Part shown: one piece after another, positions 7,062 through 15,284 of the stretch
Position numbering within the stretch: the stretch's first letter is position 1
How the letters are laid out: every line of letters begins with the position of its first letter
Assembly (NCBI RefSeq): GCF_900099895.1
Contig: NZ_FNDY01000044.1
Coordinates: 1-33,414 of the forward strand
Length of the DNA: 33,414 nucleotides
Origin: Paenibacillus naphthalenovorans
GTDB lineage: Bacteria > Bacillota > Bacilli > Paenibacillales > NBRC-103111
Direction of reading: 5' to 3'
Notes under the pieces: model-generated
The model's input: only the letters and a program-made list of their open reading frames with translations
Databases searched by the model: none
What the model was told of the DNA's origin: nothing
Made by a program: the position numbers and the translations under genes

Positions 7062-8540
7062 TTAATCGACGTTTTTCACGCCGTGGTATACGCTTTTGAT
7101 CTGCGTGTAAAACTCCAGCGCGCCCCGCCCCGATTCGCGGTAAGTGGCGGTGCTGGACATTTTCAGGCCGCCGAACGGCGCGTTGTACGCATTGCCCGTC
7201 GTCGTGCGGTTCACTTTGACCACGCCGGCCTGAATGTTGTCGATAAAATGCTGGACGCGGTCCGGATCGAACGTGCAGATCGCGGCCGACAGGCCGAATT
7301 GGACGTCGTTGGCGATCCGCATCGCCTCCCGGAACGATGTCGCGCGAATGACCGAAATGACCGGCCCGAATATTTCCTCCTGCGCAATTCGCATGTCCGG
7401 CTTCACCTGCGTGAAAATCGCCGGTCTCACATAATAGCCTTTCGCGTAATCGCCCTCGGTCAGCCGCTCGCCGCCGTAGACGAGCTCGGCGCCTTCGCTT
7501 TTGCCGATTTCCACGTAGTCCAGCACATTGCTCAGTTGGCTGGCGTTGGCCAGCGGGCCGACGTCGACGCCCGGCTGCAAGCCGCTGCCGATGCGCAGCT
7601 GCCTCGTTTGGGCGACCAGCGCCTCCACGAACCGGTCATGCACGGCATCCATCACGATGACGCGGCTCGTGCCGGTGCAGGCTTGCCCGGTCAGCTCGAA
7701 GCCGCCTTTGATCGCCAGCTCGGCCGCCTGCTCGATATCGGCGTCTTCCATGACGAGCAGCGGGTTTTTCCCGCCGAGCTCCAGCTGCACGCGCGTGGAC
7801 AGGCGGACGGAGCGGTTGATGTGCTCGCCGGCCCCGGTCGAGCCGGTGAACGTGACCGCCTTGACCGCCGGATGCGTGACGAGCGGTGCACCCGTCCTGG
7901 AGGCGGAGCCGGTGATGAAGTTGATCGCGCCGGCCGGCAGCCCGGCATCGTGCAGCGCCTGCACGAGCCGGAGCGCGATCAGCGGCGTATCCGACGCCGG
8001 CTTGAACACGACCGTGTTGCCGGCGACCAGAGCCGGGGCGATTTTCCGCGCCGGAATCGACAGCGGGAAGTTCCACGGCGTGATGACGGTCACGACGCCC
8101 AACGGCTCTTTTTTCGTGTAGACGAATGTTGTCGGATCGTCGGAGGGCAGCGTCTCCCCGGCGATATTCAAGCCTTCCGACGCGTAGTAGCGCAGCGTCT
8201 GGGCCGAACGCCTGACCTCCATGCGGCTGCTGCCGAGCGTCTTGCCCTCTTCGCGGGTCAACTCCTCCGCATATTGCTCCAGGCCGGCTTCCAGCAAATC
8301 GGCGGCTTTGTACAATATTTCCGCCCGCCTGCTGGGCGAAGTGCCGCGCCACGCCGGAAAGGCGCGCTCCGCAGCTTCGATCGCCCGCACGGCGTCTTCC
8401 TCGACGGATGCCTGGAACCGTCCGACGATTTCCGAGGCGTCGGCCGGATTCGCGTTTTCGAACGTAGCCCCGCTGACGGAATCGACCCATTGCCCGTTAA
8501 CCAGATTTTTGTAAGTCTGCACTGCTGTTTGCGTCGCCAT
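7062..8540 (-). CDS. NAD(P)-dependent aldehyde dehydrogenase (ketoglutarate-semialdehyde type)
   Basis: A 492-residue soluble ALDH oxidising an aldehyde to an acid. Catalytic residues are all present: N157 (PWNFP), K180 (VVFKP), E254 (LELGG) and the nucleophile C288 within FELTGQACTGTSR, plus EEIFGPV. The GQACTGTSRVIV context resembles alpha-ketoglutaric semialdehyde dehydrogenases (YcbD/GucD type) rather than betaine or succinate-semialdehyde enzymes. ATG at 8540 follows AAAGGGGG; a ten-codon upstream extension lacks an RBS. It lies between the oxidase and HbpS-like genes on the same strand. Inference: it oxidises a semialdehyde released by the oxidase or ring-opening step. Substrate unproven. 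Confidence 0.9.
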   Translation of the reverse strand: MATQTAVQTYKNLVNGQWVDSVSGATFENANPADASEIVGRFQASVEEDAVRAIEAAERAFPAWRGTSPSRRAEILYKAADLLEAGLEQYAEELTREEGKTLGSSRMEVRRSAQTLRYYASEGLNIAGETLPSDDPTTFVYTKKEPLGVVTVITPWNFPLSIPARKIAPALVAGNTVVFKPASDTPLIALRLVQALHDAGLPAGAINFITGSASRTGAPLVTHPAVKAVTFTGSTGAGEHINRSVRLSTRVQLELGGKNPLLVMEDADIEQAAELAIKGGFELTGQACTGTSRVIVMDAVHDRFVEALVAQTRQLRIGSGLQPGVDVGPLANASQLSNVLDYVEIGKSEGAELVYGGERLTEGDYAKGYYVRPAIFTQVKPDMRIAQEEIFGPVISVIRATSFREAMRIANDVQFGLSAAICTFDPDRVQHFIDNIQAGVVKVNRTTTGNAYNAPFGGLKMSSTATYRESGRGALEFYTQIKSVYHGVKNVD

Positions 8541-8642
8541 GCTGGGTCCCCCTTTCCTCTTGTAAACCAATACCCGAGAAACAAGAGGCTCTCCTTCCCG
8601 GGTATGGCGGCAGCTTGCTATTTGCTTCTGTTGCTGTTGGGC

Positions 8643-9353
8643 TTAATTTTGGCAAAATTCGCGGGAAATGGCTGCGATGTACATTCTGCGCATTTTCGTC
8701 GCTTCCTCGACGATTTCGATGCAGCGCTGCTGCTCCTCCGGCGTCCTTGCGTATTCCAGCACGATTTGGTATCCGCGCTCGCCGTGAATTTCGTCGGAGA
8801 CGATGTGCAGGTCGAAAAATTCCACTTCCTCATCCGTAAAGCCGTATTTCTCGCGAAGCGTTGGCGTTTGCTTGCGATAGATGGCGGGAACCTGCGATTC
8901 CAGTCCGACGACGAGCGCTGCGGTCGCGTACAGGAAGTTTTCCTTGAACGCCATCCGGTAGCACCACGACTGGAGGCCGATCGTTTCCGGCAGCAGATGC
9001 TCCATCGATTCGATGCGCTCCCGGGTCGTGCCGCAAGCTTCGCCGAAGCGGATCAGCAGGTCGGTGTGGCGGTCGCCGCCGAGCTCTTCCTCCCACATGT
9101 TTTGCAGCAGGAAATCTCTTGCGTCCTCATGCGGACAATTCGCATAAATATAAGCCAAATATTCGGCGAACGGACCGACGTAAGCGTAATGCTGTTCGAC
9201 CCAGCGGGCGAAATGCTCCTTCTTCAATTCTCCGTTGGCCCACATGAGCGTGAACGGCGCTTTGGCAACCGCATTCCCTTCAATAGCCTGCTCCAAAGCG
9301 CGGCGGAACTCCTCTTTGTTCATCAACCGGGATTGTGTCATTGCTTCTGCCAT
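8643..9353 (-). CDS. Haem-oxygenase-like diiron oxidase (TenA/PqqC/CADD fold)
   Basis: A 236-residue all-helical protein of the iron-containing HDO branch of the TenA superfamily. Candidate iron ligands, numbered from ATG at 9353: E88-E90 and H96 (EEELGGDRH), E152 (GLESQVP), and H183, D187 and H190 (FFDLHIVSDEIHG); the pattern E...H...E...HX3DX2H is that of HDO enzymes such as CADD and UndA, and unlike TenA thiaminase. An in-frame TTG two codons earlier is closer to AGGAG and may be the true start. It heads an operon with ALDH and the HbpS-like gene and is preceded by the best copy of the GTATAC operator. HDOs perform O2-dependent oxidations and need electrons; two ferredoxins are encoded nearby. 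Substrate unknown. Confidence 0.8.
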   Translation of the reverse strand: MAEAMTQSRLMNKEEFRRALEQAIEGNAVAKAPFTLMWANGELKKEHFARWVEQHYAYVGPFAEYLAYIYANCPHEDARDFLLQNMWEEELGGDRHTDLLIRFGEACGTTRERIESMEHLLPETIGLQSWCYRMAFKENFLYATAALVVGLESQVPAIYRKQTPTLREKYGFTDEEVEFFDLHIVSDEIHGERGYQIVLEYARTPEEQQRCIEIVEEATKMRRMYIAAISREFCQN

Positions 9354-9455
9354 TTTCAAAGCACTCCTCTCAATTTGTAAAATGAATGATTGGATCGAAT
9401 TGCTCGCTGGATGAACGAATCCGGACCGTTTGCTGCGGCGGATTCACTCAAATTG

Positions 9456-9480
9456 TATTTGGTATATTGTATACCAAATA
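9456..9480. promoter_or_regulatory. GntR-type operator, perfect 11-bp inverted repeat
   Basis: Left arm TATTTGGTATA (9456-9466), spacer TTG, right arm TATACCAAATA (9470-9480): perfect. It lies upstream of the diiron-oxidase gene (minus strand). A TACAAT that could serve as -10 touches its edge (9452-9457), so binding here should repress. It is the fullest version of the island's operator and the best candidate for the regulator's natural site. Confidence 0.8.
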
Positions 9481-9517
9481 CTTTATGCCTATATTATTGC
9501 TTACCTGGGCTCATCTG

Positions 9518-10921
9518 TCAACCCGCTTTTTTCAAAATCAACAGCAGCGCCATCGCCATGGCCAAATAAGCGGCCGTATAAGGAAGGTTCCAATTGGAAA
9601 TCTTATAAGAGCTTTGGCCGGACAGCGCCGCCATCATCCCCGCCGTCGCATTGTACGGCCCGACCATAAAAGCCGCCGCCGCCCCCGTCAGCATCGCGAT
9701 CGCCGTCAGTCCGACGGACAGTCCCAATGCTTGCGGATTCAGCGACTCCGCAGCCAAAGCGAGCGCAACCGCCGGATGGAGGCCGACAAAAGCGAGCGTC
9801 AACGGAATGAGCGGAATCAGCAGCACGAACAAATCCGCCCCGACGGCATCCTTTACGGCCATAATTCCGGCATTGACGATATGGCCTGCCCCGGAAGCCT
9901 GGATCGCCGAGATCATAAATCCGGCGCTCAAAAATACGAAAAATTGCTCCTTCATTTTAAACAGATGATCGGGCAGCACGGCTCTGCTTTGGACGAAAAA
10001 CTGTCTGCCCTTGCCGATCAGCAGCGACCACAGAAAGGCGAACGGGATCACCGACACGGCGACAAGCAGCAAAAAGCTGGCTCGGGTCAAAGCTTCCAGC
10101 AGCATGATCAGGCCGTTGAAAGCGACGATCGCGATTATAATTTGCCCGGGATGGCTCGCCTGATGCCCGCCCGACTGCCGCTTGCCTTCCGTTGCCGAAT
10201 GCTCCCGGGCGGCGGCGATTTTGTCCAGCGCGGCTTGCCCGAGCAGCTTTAGCCTGCGGTTCGCGATGCTGCGCCCCATGAAGCTGTCCAAAGCGAGCCC
10301 GAGCAGGCTGAACGGAATGACGATCGGCAGGATCGAGCTCCACTGCACGCCCGTCATTTCGACGACGATGCCGACGATCGGGGCGACCGGCGTCCAGACG
10401 ATCGGCATGCTGTAGCCGTGGGTGATCGCCCGGCTTATAAACCGCTCCTTCTGTTCGATCGGATACAGATCGAGCGAAGGCCGGATCGCATGATACATCA
10501 TCGGCAGCGTCGCCAGGTTCATAAAGGTGCTCAAAATATACGACAACCCGGAAGTAATCGTATACAGCAGGCCTGAATGCTTGATTTTGCTTTGAATGAC
10601 CGTTTGGATTCGCAGCGCATAGCCGCCCAGCTCGATCGGAATGGCGATCAGCGGCAGCAGGGCGAACAGGCTCAAAATGTTGAGCATGTTGCCGAAACCC
10701 CGGATATAGCTGGCCCACGGCGCGCCGCTGGCGGCGAGCAGAACGATCCCGATGCCGAGAAAGGCGGCCCCCATGCCTTTAACGAAGCTTTTCACGGATC
10801 GGAACACGACGATCACAATAAGCAGGCTCAGCGCGGAGACGATCCATTGGAACGCTTCGCCCGGATAAAACACCGAGCCGAAGTAAGCGGCTATAGCGGC
10901 GATAAACAGCCATTGCTTCAT
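9518..10921 (-). CDS. Multi-spanning permease, ion-transporter superfamily-like
   Basis: A 467-residue integral membrane protein with about 11-12 hydrophobic helices (for example WLFIAAIAAYFGSVFY at the N-terminus and YTAAYLAMAMALLLIL at the end) and a central basic cytosolic loop (about residues 225-265). I cannot place it in a named family with certainty; topology and mid-helix breaks (LHPAVALALAAESL) recall ArsB/CitM/DASS-type carboxylate or ion permeases. It starts 2 bp after the creatininase-like stop, without a strong RBS, so translation is probably coupled. Inference: importer or exporter for the substrate or a product of the pathway. Confidence 0.72.
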   Translation of the reverse strand: MKQWLFIAAIAAYFGSVFYPGEAFQWIVSALSLLIVIVVFRSVKSFVKGMGAAFLGIGIVLLAASGAPWASYIRGFGNMLNILSLFALLPLIAIPIELGGYALRIQTVIQSKIKHSGLLYTITSGLSYILSTFMNLATLPMMYHAIRPSLDLYPIEQKERFISRAITHGYSMPIVWTPVAPIVGIVVEMTGVQWSSILPIVIPFSLLGLALDSFMGRSIANRRLKLLGQAALDKIAAAREHSATEGKRQSGGHQASHPGQIIIAIVAFNGLIMLLEALTRASFLLLVAVSVIPFAFLWSLLIGKGRQFFVQSRAVLPDHLFKMKEQFFVFLSAGFMISAIQASGAGHIVNAGIMAVKDAVGADLFVLLIPLIPLTLAFVGLHPAVALALAAESLNPQALGLSVGLTAIAMLTGAAAAFMVGPYNATAGMMAALSGQSSYKISNWNLPYTAAYLAMAMALLLILKKAG

Positions 10922-10923
10922 GA

Positions 10924-11673
10924 TCAGATCACTTCTTGGACGGCTTTCGCAAGACGTTCCAGAGCGGTTTCCACGATTTCCTTGCCGATCTCCTCGCTCG
11001 CTTTGGTCGCGTCGCCGATGCATCCGTTGCCGGTCATTTCATCGTAGTAATAAAAGCCTTGCAGCGGGTTGCCCGGACGCAGCTTTTTCCACCGCCCTTC
11101 CCGATAATCGGCCGCCTCCAGCTTGTCGGCGCGCACCAGATGCGGGGCGAGGTACAGCGCTTCCGACACCTCGCGTTCGCAGCTGTGCCCGTACAGCTTC
11201 GATTCGAGCCTGCGGTCCATCACGTCTTTGGCCGACGCCGTCGTTTTCGCATAATAAATGCGCACGTCGAGCTCGCCGGTCAGCTGATCGGCTGCGACGC
11301 CGAGCGTCGCCTGGTTGCCCCCGTGGGCATTCAGAATCAGAAACTGTTCGATGCCGTGCCGCTTCAGCGATTTGATCATGTCGCGCAAAATGGCGATGAC
11401 GGTCGCAGGCTCCAGCGAAATCGTACCCGGAAAATGAAGATGATGCGGCGATACTCCCATATTAATGACAGGAGTCAAAATAGCTTCCGGGTACAATCGC
11501 TCCGTCAACCGTTTGCCCATCTCCTCGGCAAGCACGGCATCGCAGCTTTCGACCATATGCGGGCCGTGCTGCTCGTGCGCGCCCAACGGGATGATCGCGA
11601 TTTTGACGGTTTTGAGCGCCTGTTCGACCTCGGGCCAAGTCATTCGGGTTAAAAAATACGGGTTTGGCATCAT
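10924..11673 (-). CDS. Creatininase-family amidohydrolase
   Basis: A 249-residue metal-dependent hydrolase of the creatininase/MftE/FAPy-deformylase family, which open cyclic amides or cleave related C-N bonds. Metal-ligand regions are visible: GAHEQHGPHM (E34, H36), D45 (SCDAVLAEE), LNAHGGNQ in the middle and HSCEREVSEALYL. Length is typical (about 250). ATG at 11673 (or the ATG directly after it) follows AAGGAG; 27 further upstream in-frame codons lack an RBS and run through the operator. It is first in a two-gene unit with the permease. Inference: hydrolyses a lactam or amide intermediate. True creatininase activity is not implied. Confidence 0.85.
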   Translation of the reverse strand: MMPNPYFLTRMTWPEVEQALKTVKIAIIPLGAHEQHGPHMVESCDAVLAEEMGKRLTERLYPEAILTPVINMGVSPHHLHFPGTISLEPATVIAILRDMIKSLKRHGIEQFLILNAHGGNQATLGVAADQLTGELDVRIYYAKTTASAKDVMDRRLESKLYGHSCEREVSEALYLAPHLVRADKLEAADYREGRWKKLRPGNPLQGFYYYDEMTGNGCIGDATKASEEIGKEIVETALERLAKAVQEVI

Positions 11674-11696
11674 TTCACGCTCCTTTTTTAAAAGAA

Positions 11697-11718
11697 TATG
11701 GTGTATTGTATACCAATA
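11697..11718. promoter_or_regulatory. GTATAC operator within promoter of creatininase-permease unit
   Basis: TTGTATACCAA with a degenerate opposite arm (TATGGTGTA) repeats the island's operator. On the minus strand a TATTCT that could be -10 lies just downstream, so the site falls in the -35 to -10 interval, the usual place for repression. Confidence 0.65.
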
Positions 11719-11826
11719 GAACATAAACCTTTCACAATTGACCGCCGTTTCCATATTTATTGTACGGCCTGTTATGGTTTACAATAAGCTAAGAGAGCAT
11801 AAGCATGAAAGCAGGTGACTCCTTTG

Positions 11827-12429
11827 ATGCACCACAAGCATTACCTGGACAATAAATCGGTACCCTTTTTCTCCGAGCTCCTGGTTAAACATTACTTGCA
11901 GAATCCGTCGTATACCGAGATCGTCGTTATTTGCATAGGCACGAACCGCTATTCCGGCGATTCGCTCGGGCCTTTGGTCGGCAGCCGGCTGTTCGAGCGG
12001 TTCGAGGGCAATCCGCATGTCCATATTTACGGGACGCTCGACAAGCCTGTCCACGCCCTGAATTTGCAAAAGACATTGACCGCCGTTGCGAACAAACATA
12101 GCCGCGCCTATATGATTGCCGTCGATGCCTGCCTCGGCCAATATTATAAAATCGGCACGCTTCAGCTGGTGGAAGAACCGCTGCAGCCAGGAGCCGGCCT
12201 GAACAAGCAGCTGCCCCCTATCGGCCACATTCATATCAAAGGCATTATCAACAACTTCGGTCCGTTGAATCATAAAGTTTTGGAGCATACGAGCCTGACG
12301 TTCGTCCAGGAAATGTCGGCCGTCATCAGCCGCATCCTGGTCAAGTCGTGCCAGGATATCATTCCCCAGCTGGAGCCGAAGCAGCTGCCGGACAGCCATG
12401 CATCCGGCCGGCTGCCGGCAAGGAGCTGA
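11827..12429 (+). CDS. yyaC: YyaC family spore protein (GPR-like putative protease)
   Basis: A 200-residue protein of the DUF1256/YyaC family, found in endospore formers and structurally related to the spore protease GPR and hydrogenase-maturation proteases. Hallmarks: VVICIGTNRYSGDSLGPLVG near residue 35, VHALNLQKTL, AVDACLG and the glycine-rich PIGHIHIKGIINNFG. ATG at 11827 has AGGTGA 8 nt upstream; GTG and TTG codons earlier in frame are less well placed. It is the only plus-strand gene in this stretch and looks unrelated to the catabolic island around it. It ends convergently with the permease gene at 12473. It supports an endospore-forming host. Confidence 0.87.
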   Translation: MHHKHYLDNKSVPFFSELLVKHYLQNPSYTEIVVICIGTNRYSGDSLGPLVGSRLFERFEGNPHVHIYGTLDKPVHALNLQKTLTAVANKHSRAYMIAVDACLGQYYKIGTLQLVEEPLQPGAGLNKQLPPIGHIHIKGIINNFGPLNHKVLEHTSLTFVQEMSAVISRILVKSCQDIIPQLEPKQLPDSHASGRLPARS

Positions 12430-12472
12430 CGCTTTCCGGGACTGTCGATGAGCAGGGATCGCCGAACCCGGA

Positions 12473-13930
12473 TCACCAGATCAGCAGGGCGATGACGGTC
12501 GAAGCGATCAGGCCGACGATCACGGGCAGGAAGTTTTTGCGGGCCAGCTCGATGACCGACACGCCGGCGAAGCCCGCTACGGCCACAAGCGAAGACCAGG
12601 CGATCAGCGTGCCCCCGCCGGACCATACCGAGCCCATTTGACCGATTGCGGCCAATGTGGACGGATCCAGTCCTACCGCCGGCGCCAAAGCTCCGGAGAG
12701 CGAGCCCGTCAACGGCAGCCCGGAGAAGCCCGAGCCTTCCAGCCCGGCGATGATGCCGATCAGCAATATGCCGAAGGCGGTGAAAACACCGTTGGACGGA
12801 ATGGCGTACTGCACGGACATCACAAGGTCGTACAAAAATGCGGGAGCCTGGACGTTGTCGGCGAGAGACAGCACGCTTTTCGAAAAATCGGCGTTGCCCA
12901 GAAAGAAAAATCCGGCAATCGGAATGACCGGTCCCATCGCTTTGAAGGCGAACACGAAGCCCTCCGTCAGATGGTCGCTGATCTTGTCCAACGCGTTGAT
13001 TTTCGAAAACACGGTACAGGATAAAATCAGCAAAATTACGGCAACCCCGCCGATGAATGCGGCACCGTCTCCGCCTTCGAAGCCGCCCATGCCGGCGCCG
13101 CCGAATTTGCTCGCAGCCATGACGATCATCACCCCGAGCATGGACAACGGCACGATGACGGATAACGCTTTGGACCATTTGAGCAGCGCAGGGGACAGCG
13201 TCTCTACGGCAGCGGCCGCTTCCGCATATTCGACCGTCTCCGCCGCTTTCGGCTCGCCGATCGGCGTCGCGTCCTGCACGCCGGACGCTGCTTCCTGCTT
13301 GCGGATCGCTTTGCGGTGCATGAGATAGGCGCCCATAATCGAAACTCCGCCCGTAATCAGCGACAGGATCATCGCTTTATCCGCCACCAGCGCCGTCGAT
13401 ACGCCGGCTCCCTTGGCGCTCAGCATCGGCGCGATCTGCATGACGTAGTCGGAAGACAGCGCCATCCCCTGGCCCGCGAGCGCGACGGCCATCGCCGCAG
13501 CCATCGGAGGCAGCCCCACGCGAATCGCCGCCGGGAACAGCAGCGCGCCGATCAAAGGCACCGCAGGCGTCGGCCAGAAAAACAGCGAGATGACGTAGGT
13601 CACGATCGCGAGCACGAAGAAGGCCACGTGACCGTTGACGATCAGCTTCTGCAGCGGCTTGATCATTCTGCGGTCCGCCCCGATATCGCGCAGCGACGCC
13701 AGCAGCGCGACCATGAAGGTAATGATCAGGAAAATCGTGAACAGCTCCTTGGCGGCCGTCAAATTCGCGTTATACACCGCCTTAAATCCGCTGATCACAT
13801 CTCCCTTGTAAATCCATCCGACCAGAAACGTACCGATTAAAGTCGGAATGACCACACCGCGCCTCAGCAGCATGACTGCAATAACGGCAATTGTAACAAA
13901 AGCATACATAAGATGTGAAGCTGTAATCAT
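12473..13930 (-). CDS. Multi-spanning permease (GntP/DcuC/ArsB-like topology)
   Basis: A 485-residue membrane protein with about 12 helices, two pseudo-symmetrical halves joined by a charged cytosolic stretch (about residues 210-250, Glu/Ala-rich). Conserved-looking loops include FFWPTPAVPLIGALLFPAAI and IAGLEGSGFSGLPLTGSLSG, suggestive of re-entrant substrate-binding loops as in carboxylate or gluconate permeases. It is not a close paralogue of the permease at 9518. GAGGAT precedes the ATG. Its promoter carries the GTATAC operator 46 bp upstream of the -10, the same spacing as in NIF3-ABC copy A. Inference: second uptake or efflux route in the same regulon; substrate unknown. Confidence 0.75.
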   Translation of the reverse strand: MITASHLMYAFVTIAVIAVMLLRRGVVIPTLIGTFLVGWIYKGDVISGFKAVYNANLTAAKELFTIFLIITFMVALLASLRDIGADRRMIKPLQKLIVNGHVAFFVLAIVTYVISLFFWPTPAVPLIGALLFPAAIRVGLPPMAAAMAVALAGQGMALSSDYVMQIAPMLSAKGAGVSTALVADKAMILSLITGGVSIMGAYLMHRKAIRKQEAASGVQDATPIGEPKAAETVEYAEAAAAVETLSPALLKWSKALSVIVPLSMLGVMIVMAASKFGGAGMGGFEGGDGAAFIGGVAVILLILSCTVFSKINALDKISDHLTEGFVFAFKAMGPVIPIAGFFFLGNADFSKSVLSLADNVQAPAFLYDLVMSVQYAIPSNGVFTAFGILLIGIIAGLEGSGFSGLPLTGSLSGALAPAVGLDPSTLAAIGQMGSVWSGGGTLIAWSSLVAVAGFAGVSVIELARKNFLPVIVGLIASTVIALLIW

Positions 13931-13971
13931 TCGCTTATCCTCGCCTTCTCCGTTTGGTGTACTTCACAGCG

Positions 13972-14027
13972 ATTGTAGCACATTTTTCGAGGATAAAATA
14001 GTACTTTTTGGTTTTTGGTATACAATT
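13972..14027 (-). promoter_or_regulatory. Promoter and distal GTATAC operator of permease gene
   Basis: Minus strand: extended -10 TGCTACAAT (TACAAT = rc of 13972-13977), with the operator TTGGTATACAATT centred at 14020, 46 bp upstream of the -10 centre. The site lies upstream of polymerase contacts, a position compatible with activation or with phased binding rather than simple blockage. Confidence 0.6.
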
Positions 14028-14192
14028 TTCTCATGATTTTTCTGTGCTACATCCGATTTTTGCTTCAAACGCCATTTTTGATGTTAACTTTACTTACATA
14101 AATAACGTAAACAGGGACAACATACAGCCGCAGGCACCTCGCGCTTTATGCTGCAAACATCACTCCTCTATAAACCGGCTCGTCCAACAAGC

Positions 14193-14270
14193 TGAAAGCG
14201 ATTACATTTCAGCAAATTCATCTTATCATATTTTGTCGATCATGGCTAGATTTATTGCATATTGTATACA
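14193..14270 (-). promoter_or_regulatory. Orphan promoter with GTATAC operator and perfect cre site
   Basis: TGAAAGCGATTACA at 14193-14206 matches the CcpA cre consensus at every position. Upstream on the minus strand are an extended -10 TGATAAGAT (rc of 14219-14227) and TTGTATACAA (14262-14271, operator centre 45 bp above the -10). This repeats the layout in front of NIF3-ABC copy A. The next gene downstream is the permease at 13930, about 280 bp away and with its own promoter. Nothing else in 14040-14190 looks coding. Confidence 0.55.
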
Positions 14271-14352
14271 AAAAATTGTTCGCGGCGCATCGCATGATCC
14301 GCAAATAACCGGCTTCTGCGCGCCTGCCCGGCCCGACGGCCAAACAGCGAAC

Positions 14353-14386
14353 AAGCCCGGCTCTCCTGACGGGAGAAGCCGGACTT
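14353..14386 (-). terminator. Terminator after NIF3-ABC copy A
   Basis: A long GC-rich stem (arms AAGCCCGGCTCTCC and GGGAGAAGCCGGACTT, one bulge and one mismatch) lies just after the stop of the permease gene. On the minus strand it is followed by TTGTTCGCTGTTT, a modest U-tract. Confidence 0.6.
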
Positions 14387-14399
14387 GCGCTTGGCGTGT

Positions 14400-15284
14400 T
14401 CAATGCTCGAAATGATACTTTCTTTTCGCATAGCGTCCGACCAGATTGACCAACCCGTACAATACGATCGACAGCAGGGCGAGCATCGCGATGCTGACCA
14501 TCACCATATTCATCTGGAACACCTGTCCGCCGTATATGATCAGGTAGCCGAGCCCCGCCTTCGACGACAAAAATTCGCCCATGATAACCCCGACCAGCGT
14601 CAAGCCGACATTCACCTTCAAGGTGGCGATGAAATTCGGGATGCTCGCCGGCAGCAGCACCATCCGCAGCATCTGCCCTTTGGTCGCGCCGAACGATTCC
14701 ATCAGCTTCAGCTTCGTGCGGCTGATTTCCTTGAACCCGCTCTCGATCATGATGATCGTCACGATGACGGAGATCGCCATCGCCATCCCGTAGATCGAAT
14801 ACCGGTCGCCGAGCCAGATGTAAAAGATCGGCCCGAGCGCCACCTTCGGCAGCGCATTCAGCACTACCATGTACGGCTCCAGCACCTTGGAGGCGAACGC
14901 CGACCACCAGAACAGCACGGCAATCACCGTCCCCAGCGCCATGGACACGACGATGCCGATCAGCGTCTCCAGAGCGGTCGTCCACGTATGCGCAACCAAT
15001 TGGCCTTGCCAGGCGAGCTCCTGGAAAGAGGCAACCAGCTGCGACGGCCTGCTTGTCAGCATCGGGTCGACCCATTTCCATGCGGCGGCCAGCTCCCACA
15101 GTCCGAGAAAGGCGACCAACAGCAACAGCTGCGACAGCCGGATCAGCCGCAGCTTGCGCTTCTCGACCCGCAAATATTCGGCGTATTGCGGCGACGCCGG
15201 CGGATGACCGTAAACCAATGCGACCGGCTGTCCCTGGCGCGCCTCCGCGGCGACGGACGATTTCCTAACCGGCAGTGACGACAT
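14400..15284 (-). CDS. NitT/TauT-type ABC transporter permease, copy A
   Basis: A 294-residue inner-membrane permease of the SsuC/TauC/NrtB family: cytosolic basic N-terminus, about six helices, and the ATPase-contact (EAA-like) loop MESFGATKGQMLRMVLLPASIP near residue 195. ATG at 15284 begins MSSLPVRKSSV, as in copy B; 33 further in-frame codons upstream overlap the ATPase gene and are not conserved. It overlaps the end of the ATPase gene by 20 bp, exactly as copy B does. The C-terminal ~200 residues differ from copy B at only four positions while the first 60 are clearly divergent, which points to gene conversion. It is last in the four-gene operon. Confidence 0.9.
   Translation of the reverse strand: MSSLPVRKSSVAAEARQGQPVALVYGHPPASPQYAEYLRVEKRKLRLIRLSQLLLLVAFLGLWELAAAWKWVDPMLTSRPSQLVASFQELAWQGQLVAHTWTTALETLIGIVVSMALGTVIAVLFWWSAFASKVLEPYMVVLNALPKVALGPIFYIWLGDRYSIYGMAMAISVIVTIIMIESGFKEISRTKLKLMESFGATKGQMLRMVLLPASIPNFIATLKVNVGLTLVGVIMGEFLSSKAGLGYLIIYGGQVFQMNMVMVSIAMLALLSIVLYGLVNLVGRYAKRKYHFEH

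Noticed and set aside
6894..9380. An 828-codon open frame on the plus strand
   Set aside because: It lies antisense to the ALDH and diiron-oxidase genes, which carry complete catalytic motifs. Its own product is Arg/Asp/His-rich without family features, a usual by-product of high-GC codon bias.
10924..11673. True creatininase
   Set aside because: Only the fold and metal ligands are visible; no creatinase, sarcosine oxidase or related genes accompany it.
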